Shown: positions 36,037 through 48,200, counted from the first letter of the stretch. The stretch: 64,000 bases of DNA from Azadirachta indica (GCA_022749755.1 CM040453.1:14517368-14581367), one strand, 5' to 3'. The notes: generated by a model not told the origin, from the letters alone. Numbers and translations are program-made.

Positions 36037-36420
36037 TTTGGGGTTCAATTAAATATGACCAATTTTCATATCACACAATTAGAAGTGACTACTTGATAAA
36101 ATGTTATTGAAAAAATGAATAATATAACAATTTTTAAATTAAAATATCTTCATGTCATATTTATCAACACTTAAAACATACTTTTAAATACGGCAAAATT
36201 TTCATCATATTTCAAAGTAAGTTTCAAGTGAGTTCTAACTAGTTTTAAGTAAGATGAAAATTTTGGCATACTCGAAAATTAATTTTGAGCATGATGAAAT
36301 TTTTGCAAATTTCGATTTAAAAATAGTCATAAGGGCATTTAAATAATATTTTATCAGACAATCATTTGATTTTTTGTTACAAAAGTGAGTTACTTTTTAA
36401 ATATTTTTTTGTACTTTATC
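36037..36420. repeat. Dispersed ~0.4 kb MITE-like repeat, copy 2
   Basis: Homologous to 24,873-25,290, with blocks GGTTCAATTAAATATGAC, ATAAAATGTTATTGAAAAAA, TATTTATCAACACTTAAAA, GGCAAAATTTTCAT and AAAAATAGTCATAAGGGCAT. The right end reads TTTGTACTTTATC. Confidence 0.7.
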
Positions 36421-37630
36421 TTAATTCTAATTTACATTGAAAACTTCATTGATAAACACTATAGATTTTTTTTTTTTTTTGAGTTTTTACTTGTTGACCC
36501 CTACCTACTAAGTTATCTGTGAAGAACTTAAATAGATTTTTCATCAATTTTTAAACTGTATACCTTTAACTAGATCCAAATTATTTAGTCCCTCTACAAT
36601 GACAAATAAGTTATGCTTTTTAATATTCCAGATTTTTATGTTAATAACAAACACTAGGCCTATAATAAATGATATTAGAGTAAACCCAAATTCTCAATTA
36701 TATTATCAAACATCTAAAATCGATTGTTTAAAGTTTACAGCAACAATCTCAAACAGCTTCAAAGGATACTCCAAGATCCATCACAACACATCCAAGTGGC
36801 AAGATCACAAGCAGCCCACGCAAATCCAATAACAATTTGCCATTTGCATCAAGTACATTCACCCCCACAACAACATACTAACCAACATTTTGCTAAAAAT
36901 TTAGATCGATATAGTTGTGATATAATTCTTAATTTGACCTTCATGTGAAACTGTTTTAATCAAAATTGCACCTCAACGGCTTGTGGCTTCGAAACCCAAA
37001 TAAGACTATGGGTGCCTTCCAAAAGTTCTCTATCGTCCGAACTCAAATCCAATATCCCTAAACAAAAAGAAGATCAAACAGGAAGCCTACCAATCAACCA
37101 TATACCTAAGGTTGGCAGTATGATGGCACATATGGCCCAACTCAGATACCTTTGAAAATGAATTTGGGCGTTTTTTTTTTTTTTTGTACTGGTTAATTGA
37201 TGTCTTTAATGGGCTCATTTGGTTTGTTAAATTTTGTAATAGGAATAACAGTTTTTATTTAAATTATTGGTTATTTCATATAATTCACTTAATTTTTAAT
37301 TTCTAGATAAAAATAATCTTTGAATTATTTGTTACAAGTTATCAAGCAATCTTATTCTATGTGTTTATTTAATATTTTTAATAGAAATGATACTGTTTTG
37401 TTTTAATTTATTGTAAAAATTCTTGATTAAAGTATATGAATACCAACGTATCAAGTCAAATTCGGCATGCAACCAGAGTCCACCTTCGGTCAATGAAATG
37501 CTGCAATACAAAATTACAATAACAAACGCCTTGCTTGTTTCTTGATTTCTTTAACAGGATAGACGGCTTATGATTTACTTATTAAATTAAATAACATGAA
37601 CTGACTTCATAACATCAACATTCTTCCTCT
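36421..37630. other. Upstream region of the BAHD gene, no gene
   Basis: About 1.2 kb of 5' flank. Two overlapping plus-strand open frames at 36,599-36,948 show no recognisable protein motif. They recur unchanged in the second duplication unit, as expected for any sequence there. No further gene is visible. Confidence 0.5.
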
Positions 37631-37637
37631 TATAAAT
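37631..37637 (+). promoter_or_regulatory. Probable TATA box of the BAHD gene
   Basis: TATAAAT lies 54 bp upstream of the start codon in a pyrimidine-rich context. The spacing is short for a TATA box plus leader but plausible. Confidence 0.45.
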
Positions 37638-37684
37638 CTTTCATTTCAGCAATTCCTTCAAATATTATCTTGTAGGGTCCTGTA

Positions 37685-38986
37685 ATGGAGCTCAAGATTG
37701 TTTCTTCAGAAATCATCAAGCCTTCTTCTCCAACCCCACAACATCTAAGAACCCATAAGCTTTCTGTTCTTGATCAGGTTGCTGGCGATTCTCTCTTCCC
37801 TGTCATTTTGTTTTATCCACAAGCATGCAACAATGACACTACCAAAACTTCTGATCACCTCAAAAAATCCCTCTCGGAAACATTAACCAAATACTACCCT
37901 TTTGCGGGAAGATTCAAGGATGCATTTTCTATTGATTGTGATGATTCTGGTGCTCTTTTTGTTGAAGCTCGTGTTGCCGGGGAGATGTCTAAGATTCTTA
38001 AACAACCAAACAATGATTTGCTGGAAGAGTTGATGCCTTACAAACTGAATGAAAAGCCGAGTGTTCCTGTAAATTTAGCGGCCAAAGTTACTTACTTTGG
38101 TTGCAGTGGGATGGCTCTCTGTGTTTGCTTTTCTCATGTGATTGCTGATATTACAACAGCAGCAAACTTCATTAAAAGCTGGGTTGCAATTTCCCGTGGT
38201 TTCATGACTTCGAATGATATTCCGGATAAATTTTTTGATTGCTCCACTGTCTTCCCACTGCAGGATTTCTCAAGCTTCTCAAGGAATGCCTTTGCAGATA
38301 ATCACTCTCAGTCGGCAGAAATTGTAACTAAAAGGTTTACATTCCATGGAGTCAAGCTAGCTGATCTAAAAGAAAAATTCCGTAAGGAATCATCCTCACA
38401 TTATCAACCAACTAGAGTTGAAGCTGTGTCTGCAGTTATTCTGGGTGGTATAATGAGTGCTGAAAAGGAAGGAGAGAAATTTAATCATACAAATCTTGTT
38501 CCATCAATTTCTGTGAACCTGCGAAATAGAACAAATCCACCATTACCAGAACTAAGTATTGGGAACATCATTCAAGCTGCAATAACAAAGTTGCCAATAG
38601 AGAAGACGGTTAACTACAGCAAGCTAACTGAACAACTTCACGGATCAATAGGAAGCATAAATGATGAATACTTGAAGAAGTTTCATGCAGTTGGGGAGTT
38701 CATGAATAACATGCAAAATGCACTGATAGCACTATTTGATCCTAATAACAGGGGATTTACAATTAGTTCGTGGTGTAGACGTCCACTATATGAAGCTGAT
38801 TTTGGTTGGGGAAAGCCAATATGGGTAAGCACTGCTATGAAGCATAAAGACGTTGCTGTTCTTTTAGATAGCAATGATGGCAAGGGAATTGAGGCATTGG
38901 TGGCTTTGCCTAAGAAAGAAATGGAGAAATTTGAACAAGATCCTGGTATTCTTGCTTATGCCTCTGTTGATACAAGCATAATTTAA
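37685..38986 (+). CDS. BAHD-family acyl-CoA-dependent acyltransferase, vinorine synthase-like (433 aa)
   Basis: A single uninterrupted 433-codon frame. It has both BAHD signatures: the catalytic HxxxD motif as HVIAD (residues 151-155) and the structural DFGWG motif (residues 372-376). The N-terminus, with SSEIIKPSSPTPQHLRTHKLS then YYPFAGR (residues 71-77), is typical of the clade with vinorine synthase, deacetylvindoline acetyltransferase and related alkaloid or terpenoid O-acyltransferases. These soluble cytosolic enzymes transfer an acyl group from acyl-CoA to a hydroxyl or amine of a specialised metabolite; the substrate here cannot be read from sequence. Length fits the family (about 430-460 aa) and no key residue is missing. 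The start is the first ATG after a TATA-like box. The same gene begins again at 63,724 in the second duplication unit. Confidence 0.93.
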   Translation: MELKIVSSEIIKPSSPTPQHLRTHKLSVLDQVAGDSLFPVILFYPQACNNDTTKTSDHLKKSLSETLTKYYPFAGRFKDAFSIDCDDSGALFVEARVAGEMSKILKQPNNDLLEELMPYKLNEKPSVPVNLAAKVTYFGCSGMALCVCFSHVIADITTAANFIKSWVAISRGFMTSNDIPDKFFDCSTVFPLQDFSSFSRNAFADNHSQSAEIVTKRFTFHGVKLADLKEKFRKESSSHYQPTRVEAVSAVILGGIMSAEKEGEKFNHTNLVPSISVNLRNRTNPPLPELSIGNIIQAAITKLPIEKTVNYSKLTEQLHGSIGSINDEYLKKFHAVGEFMNNMQNALIALFDPNNRGFTISSWCRRPLYEADFGWGKPIWVSTAMKHKDVAVLLDSNDGKGIEALVALPKKEMEKFEQDPGILAYASVDTSII

Positions 38987-40258
38987 GTATATTTGTATGA
39001 GTAAATTTATAAGAAATATGATCCATTTTGAATAAGATCCTCAGAGAATATTAATTTTCTAGCAAGAGTTAATATAACTTGTCAGACACACAGCACATGG
39101 GCTCAGATTTCAGACAAGAAAGAAAGGGAAAATTGCAACTAAACACCCAAGTCAAATTAGGCTTCCCTAGGTTAAACTTTCTTGAGTCAATTTAGTGCTG
39201 CTATACAAAATCTTTTTGAGAATTTTCTTAATAGGAGTGACACTAAACTTGCTTTTTTTTTTTTTTTTTTTTTGCTTTTTGTTTTTATCTGAAATTATGA
39301 AACTTAATAAATCCAATATATTTGCTTTTATTTCATAAAGATTATAATACATACATACATATGTATATATATTTATATATATATGAACACTAATGATTTG
39401 ATGTATCATATCATTGAATAAACTCTATACAATAGAAAATAAATAAAGTTTACAGAGCACTTTGAAAATTACAATTAGATAAACTTGCTCAGAAAACAAA
39501 GTAAGGAGTTGCAGGTAAACAGTACAGTATGATTGAAATCAAATTTTACAAAAACTAAGGGATAATTAGAGAAAAGCTGTACTTAATATCTCACAATCCA
39601 TGTATGCAAGACATAGATGGGCCTCATTTAGATACAATTTCATTGCAACTAAAGCAACATTTTACTAACGTTAAAAGATACATACATGTCAAACAATATA
39701 TTACCTTACACGAAGACATCTACGATGCTCATGGTCCTTCAGCATCCAGCTCCAGCCTTTGTTTCCTCTAGCACCCTGGAATTTACAGGCAGCAAAATTG
39801 ACACTGTTTACAAAAACATATTTAACAGGGAAAAGAGGTAACCAACCCATATCTTAATTTCTGCATATACAAAGATCATCTAGGCTCAATGCAAGAACTC
39901 AAGAGTCCCCAGTAGCAAATGAATATCTCCTTCTCTTAAAAGATGGAATAGACAACAAAATGAGGCAAAAATATTAATAGCTGAAATAATAAAGCAGAAT
40001 CTGACAAGAGAACCTTACTTCAGTAAAACTAAAACTAAACTCAGGTAACGTACAAGCTATATCATATCTTCTAGGCAAAAAAATGAATACCCAAAACACA
40101 GTATATATTGGTATCTAAAAGCCCACTAAGGGCTACAAAGAAATGAAAATCCAAAGCAAAGTTAGAACACTGCATTCCAAACTAGCAACAGGTAAAACCA
40201 AAACTTGTTCAACCATGAAACTGTTAGAGCACAAAAATCAAAAGTTTTTCAATTACAC
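38987..40258. other. 3' flank of the BAHD gene and intergenic DNA
   Basis: The BAHD 3' untranslated region should lie just after 38,986. A pure T run occupies about 39,253-39,275. On the minus strand a short possible exon near 39,720-39,780 (acceptor TTCCAG|G) has no identifiable product. No other gene is seen. Confidence 0.5.
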
Positions 40259-43116
40259 CTATCTCAATTTGGCTCCTTTGCAAAAACTGCCACTAGGAGC
40301 AGTACGTGGTTTCCCAAAAGCTTTCATCTTCATTCTCTTCCTCTTCTCTTCACTGTCTGAATCACCCCCTCTCTCCCTGTCTGCATTGCTGGCTTCCCAC
40401 TCCAACTCTTCCCATGTCTTCCATTTTCTCTTTCGTGGAGCCTTCCTCTGAATCATCTTCTTCTGAGTCTGAGAACATGGAAGAATCAGGGCAGGATTAT
40501 TAATCATCGGATATGGAGGAGGAATGTGACTCAGAAAATTATGGTTCCCATAGTGAGTTGCTAGCAATAGCCACTCCTTGATACTATCGATTGATATTGA
40601 AGGGATGGAATCAATCCTCAGTTCATTCCACTTGAAGTCCTTAAAGACAATGATTGTGTCAAAATTTTTCTGTCCAAGTCCAACTCTCCAGGTTCACAAC
40701 CTCAATATTGCTGAGCGCGCCCACAAGGAAAGGAGTCTCCATCAGATAGACCAGGCAACTAGAAGTTGGGACAATGAAAGCAGATGCTTTGTGTGGTACT
40801 CCAAAGAAGCCAAGATCTATCCACTTCAAGGTCAAGCCCAGGAATTGGGGTTGTCCGTAAAGATTGCTCATCTGGTTCACAGAGCTCTGAAAATCCATAT
40901 TGACCTTGTTCTTCCAGTCGCTCTCCTGTTGCTCTTCTTCAATCTCATCTGGGTCATAGGCAGACCTCTTGGCACCACCTAATGTTTCAACCACATCCAT
41001 CATCTCTACATAAAATTGCACATCCTTGGTTCTCTTGTTTTCCACCATAAAGTATTGCGCAAATGGAAGTGGAGGAAAGTGATCATAATGTCTACCCGCT
41101 CTTCAGGTCTAGAAGTAGCATATTGGAATCCATTGATATATGATTCAAGTGTACTGGAAATCTTTCTTCCACGGCCTCCAAACACAGGTCAGATCCAAAG
41201 GTCACGCAACCTTCATGGCTTCAACGTGAAGTTGCTTCAATCACCCCCTACCACTGCACTTATGTGTCTTGGATCATTAGATTAAAAAGACACCTCCATC
41301 AGATATATAGCTCCTTGGTGTTTCAACGAGTTTGAGTCATGTGGATTGAATCAGAACCCAGGGAAAATGAATATGATGTGAATGTAGCATTTCCAATTTG
41401 TGTCTTGCTGGCTGGAAAATCTACTTACGGTAGCCACATGGAAAGGGAGCATGCTTCCATAAGGAGTCAAGAGCACTGCCTCAATCTTCTGGTCAATCTG
41501 AATCATCATATCTTTTGTAGAAAATCATGGAGGTTCTTATAGGCAATCAAATCAATTGTTGTTTTAGCCGCAGAAAGGTTTTCTCCCATAAACTTCCCCC
41601 ACCAGCAATCCCCTAGCCGTTTCTTTATTCGGCATCTTTATTCTTCTGACGGGTACTTCTGCCTACTGCTATCTCCAGAGCTCTTCTGCAATCTCCTTAT
41701 TATCGGATCTGTGTGTCGTTTTAGATGGGATGGCCTCTGTGTCAGTATCGGTTTCACTGTAGGCCTTTCTTCTTCTTCCTTGTTGTCCTCATTAAATGAG
41801 TAAGCTACATCTTTAAAAGCTTTCAAGCTCCTAGAAGTCACCACCTCAGAATTTCTTTTTTTTGTCACCAACAATAACTGTGTCATGTAACAGAGAAAAA
41901 GACTGATTCTATGGATTACTGGTCTGGTTTGGCGAGTTCTGGATATTGACACGTTAAAAATCATATTTGTTTTCACAACTACTTCATTCTTGGCAATCTG
42001 ATTCAGGCCTAACTCATGGAGCTTAAGGCCAATACCTGTAGCAGCAAATTTTGTTAGATTGTGATCTAATTCAGGCGCCTACTTCTCAAATATTGACAGC
42101 GCCATCCGGTTAGCAGAGCTAATCACGCTGCCAGGCTTCAGGGCACTTATAGCTGCTTCATGGGCTTTCACAAGAACTTCGAAGGCCTTGTTCTGCAAGG
42201 GAGTGGCATCAACCAAGAAACTCTTTCACAATGTTTGAGCAGTAACTACAATAGCATGCCCCAACGGCACACATAATTAGACTTTCCGAATCAAAGTACA
42301 GTAACTCATCATTGCTGGCAGCACTAGGTCTGAGATTGAACTCTCCTCCACTCTGAAAAATCGGAGGGTAACCAATGTCAACATTCTCTGCTCTCAGCTT
42401 CAAACAAGTTTCAGCAGGTTCCAATATTGTTTTCTTAGCGTCATCTGTGAAGGAAGAATGAGAGTTTACTTTACCTCATCAACGACTCTCAAGCTTCGGA
42501 GCCACAGTTTTGCTCTTTACATTATAAGTCAAGTTGCCAGCTTTCTTCACACTGATAAGCTCTTCTTAGTCCTTTGATGGCAAACATGTGACACAACCCA
42601 TTGGTTACATTACTGGGATGAAAACCTGTATTCTATGTCTCCAAAAGCTTCCTTTCAGTAGTCTCCCTTGCTATGTTTCCAACAAGGCTCTCACTTCCAT
42701 CAGTCTTGGACTGTGCTCGGATAGCCCTAAAGACTGCATCCATCAGTTCAACACCACCATCAGCCTTTGCCTTAACATGAATACTAACATCAACACCCAC
42801 AGCATCTCTGCCGATCTATTCAAAACCCCAGCAGAGAAGTCTCCTTTTGGCAACAGAAGAAATGAATCCGCTTCATGAAAACCATTATAGTCTCCGGAAG
42901 CTCACAGCGGAGTAACCGGATATTCAGAGCCGATGATTTCAAGTAGCGCAGATGCTCCAAAGCTGGAGGTGTTGCTCTTGCAAGTACATCAGCAGAGGCC
43001 CAGAGCTCAGATTTTGACTTCAATCATGTGCTATGGTTCTCCAAATTAATGGAATAAGCATTTCCCACTCTAGTTCCATTCGGTGATTGCGCACTCCCAG
43101 TTCGATTTTCAGCCAT
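40259..43116 (-). pseudogene. SPT16 (FACT complex subunit) pseudogene
   Basis: Minus-strand fragments follow plant SPT16 from end to end. The ATG at 43,114-43,116 opens MAENRTGSAQSPNG. Next come WASADVLARATPP and LRYLKSSALNI (42,820-43,023), NVDIGYPPIFQSGGEFNLRP (42,209-42,424), and EVVTSRSLKAFKDVAYSFNE (41,638-41,976). TKDVQFYVEMMDVVETLGG and VPHKASAFIVPTSSCLV lie at 40,659-41,048. The end is an acidic/basic tail with KAFGKPRTAPSG and AKLR, then a stop at 40,259. Functional SPT16 is a ~1,070 aa histone chaperone subunit that helps RNA polymerase pass nucleosomes. This copy spans 2.86 kb, shorter than the ~3.2 kb expected, with many frameshifts, stops and deletions, one right after the N-terminus. 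It may be a retrocopy, but many plant SPT16 genes lack coding introns, so that cannot be proven. Confidence 0.9.
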
Positions 43117-43530
43117 TTGGTGAACCCTACCACATCTCCAACTACCACCCTATCTCACCTACAAAATCTGCGAAAACTAGTGTTAGGGTTTCTAATCAAG
43201 CAGAAAACTTAACACCAACATTTCACGCCACTTCATATCCAATATCAAACTCCAATCCCCAAAAAATTAGGATTTCAAACTTCCGAATACTTTCAAACAA
43301 CCATCAAAATAAATCTTGGTTCTACTGTTGAAAATTTAAACTGTAATCTTTTGGACAACTAAGTACTAATAAAAATAACATTTAGAGTGCCTCACGAGTA
43401 GCACTGGGCATTTAAAATAATTTTCCTAAAAAGTGTTCAGGAATGAGGCAGTAAACCATTTAATGCAAAATCGTATTACGTAATAATATTTTAAGAAGAA
43501 GGAAAAGAAAAGTAAACAAAAAAGCTATAC

Positions 43531-43835
43531 ATGTTTTGGTTAACCATTTCCACCAGCAATAGTTGTCACTATTCTATGACCTGTCCCAGTCCCATTACCA
43601 TCAACAACTGTTGCTTCCATTTCTTATAAAATCAAGCCAGGCTTATATTGTTTACAATCCATAAAGAACAAGAAAGAGTTAGGAAGTACCAAATGGAAAA
43701 TGTATACACCTCATCGTAGCAAATTTTCACGCCATTCATTTCCCCAGGTAACTTAGCAAAACCATCGCCAGTATGGCCACTACATTCTCTCAGATAAGAT
43801 GTAGGTCCCACACACTCAATCTTGCTGGATTTTCA
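43531..43835 (-). pseudogene. N-terminal fragment of a SHAGGY-like (GSK3) kinase gene
   Basis: Two exon-like pieces on the minus strand. The first (about 43,710-43,835) encodes VGPTSYLRECSGHTGDGFA and MNGVKICYDE, ending at a GT donor. The second (about 43,531-43,624) starts after an AG and encodes EATVVDGNGTGTGHRIVTTI, then NG-stop-PKH. These match the N-terminal leader of plant SHAGGY/ASK kinases, including the characteristic MEATVVDGNGT block just before the kinase domain. The kinase domain itself is absent and a stop replaces the usual Gln. It lies immediately upstream of, and in the same orientation as, the SPT16 pseudogene. Confidence 0.75.
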
Positions 43836-45069
43836 CCTCAACAATACCACGCATTTACCTGCAGGATCCAAGTAATGTTAAAAGGCAATGATGTGCAGCC
43901 AATTTAGCTAATTTTTCACCTCTATAATGTCATGCATTTGTCAGCGGGAGCTACGTGGTGCTAAAAGACTAACATATGTGAAGTTACATTTAATGCCAAT
44001 ATCTCCGATACATTGCGAGCATTTTGAACTATCAAATCAGTCAATCATCTCAATCCCCTCCACAATAACTTAATTATTAAAGCTTCAAAAATGAATTAAA
44101 ATCAGATATCAAAGCTCAAGACCATGTTTCTATCCTTGGTTTAAGACCAAGAAATAAACTAAAATCAGACCACTACTTCACGTCAAATGCAAGACACCTA
44201 AGTACAAGTGAAGTGGGCAGACAAATCACTGGCCTGTATCAGCCTAGTATTTGATTTTTCAGTCTTACTATCTGTTATTGTGATTTTAGTCAATTTTTTT
44301 GCAAGACAAAATTTATTTGACGTGTGGTGATGAAAGGTCAAAGGCTAACCATAGGTTTATTAAAACCTATTCTCAACAGCAACTTCAAGTCAACTCAAAA
44401 AAGTTTCTTATTAATATTAAATTCCAGATGGCAAAAGGCTAATCATCACTGTTCATGCATTCAAGATTGACCCTCGGTTATTGCAGTTTCATTCTCTTGT
44501 TCATCAGCGCCATCATTGCCGCTTTGTTTCTCAAAAGTTCGTCATAAAGCTTTGTAAGGAGGCTTCTTTTCGCTGGAATCCATCAGTCCTACGCTAAATT
44601 TCAATCGCATACCACCAAAGCCCACAAACAACCTTCCCATTACGGATAAGTACAAAGATTTTAACATTATGGATCTGTGATCTAACCACAAATTTAGAGC
44701 TCAATATGAGAACAGATTATCACAAGAGTTCATCCTACTTCTATAACTAAACTAAGCCGACCATTCACACAAAAGCAATGAAGCTTCAGTAGCAATGAGC
44801 CCCACAAAACAATTACAGCACAATTCAATTTGCACAACAAAATGCTTTGGTAATCTCAGTCATTAAAACTTAAGGATGAAAAGTTTCAGCCGACACATAA
44901 AAGCATACTTACCCCGTAAAGGAATTGTCATTAACTATGCAAATTCCATAACAGAACAAAATTTATCACAGCAAGAACAACTCTTTATAAATACCATTAC
45001 CAAAATAAGCAAAAAAGTTATAAGAAATAAAAATCATCCACAAGAATTGATCCAAGGAAAATAAAAATC
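43836..45069. other. Intergenic, no confident gene
   Basis: Plant-like AT-rich DNA without a confident gene. A minus-strand frame around 44,470-44,640 reads MGRLFVGFGGMRLKFSVGLM, then a polar stretch with one in-frame stop. I do not recognise it. The sequence resumes at 49,006 on the other side of the Copia insertion. Confidence 0.5.
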
Positions 45070-45775
45070 TGTTAAGAAATTAGGAGTTGAAGTAGATCAC
45101 GTAATTAAAGTGAAATAAAAAAAAAAATAATAAAAATAAATATTATGTAGAAAGTATAATTAGTTATCAAAATAACAATAATATGTAAGAAGTATAACTG
45201 TTTATAATAAAATAAAGTAGTAAAATAAATTGACACAAATATTTTACATGAAAAATTGCTAAACAAATTAGGATAAAAACCATGAGTAAATATAAAAGTA
45301 TTTCACTATTTCAAAGTGAAAATTATAACTCTTTTTCTCTCTAATAATAAGGGATGAACAATTTTCTAAATAGGAGTATTTTACACTTTCTCTTAAAATA
45401 AGAGAAATAAATATAAGTGAAAAATATTACACAAACAAAGAAGAAACTAATTGTTTTCTCTTTATAGAAATTTTCAAAGGATGATTTTGGAATAGGTAAA
45501 ATGGTGAGAAGAGTGAGGTATTTTATAGTAGTTTTTTTCTCCTTTTTTCTGCACACATTTCATAATTTACTCCATAAATTTCTTTACTTACCAATTACTA
45601 CCAAAATTCAAACTTTTTCTACCTAACACTAATCTAATTAGTAAAGAAAGTTAAAAAGGAGTAGTTGCACTTTCCGTGTATTTTGGTACTTACATACGAT
45701 ACAATACTGTTCATTTATATAGTACTGTTCATCTATATAATATTGTTGACCAAAAGTAAACTTTACAATTTCACA
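45070..45775 (-). repeat. Copia 3' LTR
   Basis: Aligns along its whole length with 48,295-49,005. Shared blocks include AACAATAATATGTA, ATCTAATTAGTAAAGAAAGT, TTGCACTTTC(C/G)GTGTATTT and CTTTACAATTTCACA. Confidence 0.9.
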
Positions 45776-45790
45776 TTCTTTTACTTAAAG
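45776..45790 (-). promoter_or_regulatory. Copia polypurine tract
   Basis: The minus strand reads AAGTAAAAGAA directly before the 3' LTR start TGTGAAATTG, as expected for the plus-strand primer in reverse transcription. Confidence 0.55.
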
Positions 45791-48200
45791 TCACTTTTGA
45801 TAATCCCTTTCTTACTTGCCAATTCCATGCTTGCTTATGTCTCCGCTAGGCCGTACAAGGATTTACATCATATAATCATGTTGATAAATTTTGATCCTCT
45901 AGAACATAATGCAACATCTAAGGTTTCTCTCATGTATCTTAGAATTCTCTTATCAATCTCCCAATGCTCTTCACCAAGATTTGCCATAAAACAATTAACC
46001 GCTCTCATTGCTTGTGCATATTATAGCGAACATGAAACTACCGACTTCTGATGCATACAATGCTCGAGACATCTCCTTCCTTTCTACTTTATGGCTAAGA
46101 CACATACTTGAGGATAACTTAAAATTAATAAGAAGTGGGATAGAAATTGGCTTATAATCTTGCATGTTGAAGCACCAAATCTTCTTATTATTTCTGTCTC
46201 AATGAATTTGCATTCCTAGAATCTTATTTGCTAGTTCCAAGTCCTTTATTCCAAACTTCCTAACCAACTGTGCTTTTAATTCTTAAACTCAATCTTTGTT
46301 GGGGCTTGCTATCAATATGTCATTCACGTACAACATTAAGATAATGAAATCATTGTCATAACCAAACATTTTGTAGCATGTACAATGGTCTGAACTAAGT
46401 CTGTTGTATAGGCTAATGATGAAGGAGTTAAATCTCTTATACCAATACCTTGGTGCTTGGTTGAGACTATATATAGATTTGTTCAATTATAAACTAAGTT
46501 CTTCTTACATGTTTCAACAAAACCTTCTTATTGGACCATATATATCCTTTCTTCAATCTCCTCATAAAGAAACGCAATTTTCATATCTAACTGCTTAAGA
46601 TGTAAATCAAAAGTAGCATATATAGTTAGGACTATTCTAACTGTTGTAATCTCTAAGCTCTCATCCACCGTGCTATATTCTTTATCTTTTTCTTGTAGCT
46701 GATTTTGTATAGCATTCTTGTTAACTATAATCTTATAGGCAGTGGGATCCTATAGCTGATACCGCTTTACTCCGTCAGCATCAAATCTGATGAACTTCAA
46801 CTTATGTTGCGTACTTGTAACATAATGCTTATAAGATGATAGTTTTACCGAGTTGAGTACTTGAAGCCATTTTCACTCAAAGAGAATCTTCAAACCTTGT
46901 TTCGACATGTGTCTTAATTTGAAATGCCATATCATCATCAATTCTTCTCTTCGGTTAGTTTATGCGACACATGTATTAGCTTCCTATTCTGTTTCCCCTT
47001 TAAACATATATAGATTTGCATCGATCTTTTCTGCCTTTAAGATCACAAATGCACCTTTAACTATCTTCATAATCCTATTTTCAATATAAGTCTTGTATAA
47101 TCTAATTATCCCAAAGACAACAAATTCTTCTTCAGGCTTTTAACATGCCTTACCTCTTAAATAGTGCAAACCGTTTCATCATGCATCTTTATCTTGATGG
47201 TTCTAATACCGGTGATGTCCAAGGCACGATCATCACCAATGTATACAGATCCTTTTAAGACAGGTTCATATTTAGGAAACCACTCATTTCGTGAAGTCAT
47301 ATGCTATGTTGCTCCTGAATCTAATAGCAAAACATTAGCAAGTTATTTTTTGCCTTCGGCAATCATCGTTGTTTCACCGTATAGAACTTCACCATCATCT
47401 GAGGTACTTGCAACACATCCCCGAGCTTTTGATATCTCAAGATCTCTACTTTTCTTATTGTTCCAACAGCTCTTTTTAACGTGCCTCTTTCTTGCCACAA
47501 CCATAACACTTAATGTTCTTTTTTGATATCTTGATTTTGACTCTTATTGGACCCATGTTCAGTTGACTTTGCTCTTGCCATCAACAACGCTTTCACTTGC
47601 TGCAAACTTATATTTCTGTCTTTTTTGTTTTTGCGCCTTCTTTCTTTTTTCAAGATAGCAGCTGCAACATTATTAAAGATTAAACAGTCTATTTGGATGT
47701 TAGTGGTTAGGTTGATGATGAGTTGATTATAAGAGTCAAGTAGGCTTTGAAGTAGAATCTTGGCACATTCATTTTCCTCTATTTTATATCTCAACATTGT
47801 AAGTTGTAAAAATAGAGTTTTCAAGATGTTGATATGGTCAGTCACTGATATAAATTCTGCTATTCGAAAAGTGTAAAGTCTTCTTTGCAAGAAAATTTTC
47901 TTATACAATGACTTGGCCTCGTACAAGTTTGTTAGAGCATCCCATATCTCCTTTGCTGTCTTCATCTCCTCTGCACTAGCTAATACTCAATCAACTAGTC
48001 CTAAGCATAGATTGGCAATTACATCGTCATCCATCTCATTCTACTTGTCTTTGTCAATATCCAAGAGTTTTTTCCTAATTACTGCTAAACACTTGTCTTT
48101 CCTCAAAATTGCCTTTTTTTTATTTTCCATAATAAAAAATGGTCTTTGTTAAACTTCTCAATATCGAAATTTGTTGTCATTGTTAGCAACAATCTGCTCC
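45791..48200 (-). pseudogene. Copia gag-pol remnant
   Basis: Domains in order on the minus strand: gag (47,510-47,965, starts MKTAKEIWDALTNLYEAKSL); a CCHC knuckle start (KCYGCGKKEAR, then stop, 47,471-47,512); a protease motif LDSGAT followed by a stop (47,301-47,340); a pre-integrase block WHFKLRHMSKQGLKIL (~46,890-46,930); the integrase C-terminal part ending VKRYQL (~46,750); and reverse transcriptase with KSIYSLNQAPRYWYKRF and YVNDILIA (46,289-46,486). The integrase catalytic core is missing between the pre-integrase and C-terminal blocks. RNase H survives only as fragments. Multiple stops and frameshifts make it inactive. LNQAPR and YVxD are diagnostic of the Copia order. Confidence 0.88.

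Noticed and set aside
36599..36948. Two overlapping plus-strand ORFs upstream of the BAHD gene
   Set aside because: No domain, overlapping frames, AT-rich intergenic composition. Recurrence at 62,644-62,993 is explained by the duplication.
39720..39790. Possible minus-strand exon after TTCCAG|G (frames GARGNKGWSWMLKDH or VLEETKAGAGC)
   Set aside because: No partner exons or recognisable family. It may be untranslated or downstream sequence of the SPT16 pseudogene.
40578..41285. Plus-strand ORFs of 134 and 89 codons at 40.6-41.3 kb
   Set aside because: They are antisense shadows of the SPT16 pseudogene; the minus-strand translation is the one that matches a known protein.
44470..44640. Minus-strand frame MGRLFVGFGGMRLKF..., followed by a polar stretch with one TGA
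   Set aside because: Short, interrupted and not recognised. Could be a decayed exon but there is not enough evidence to call it.
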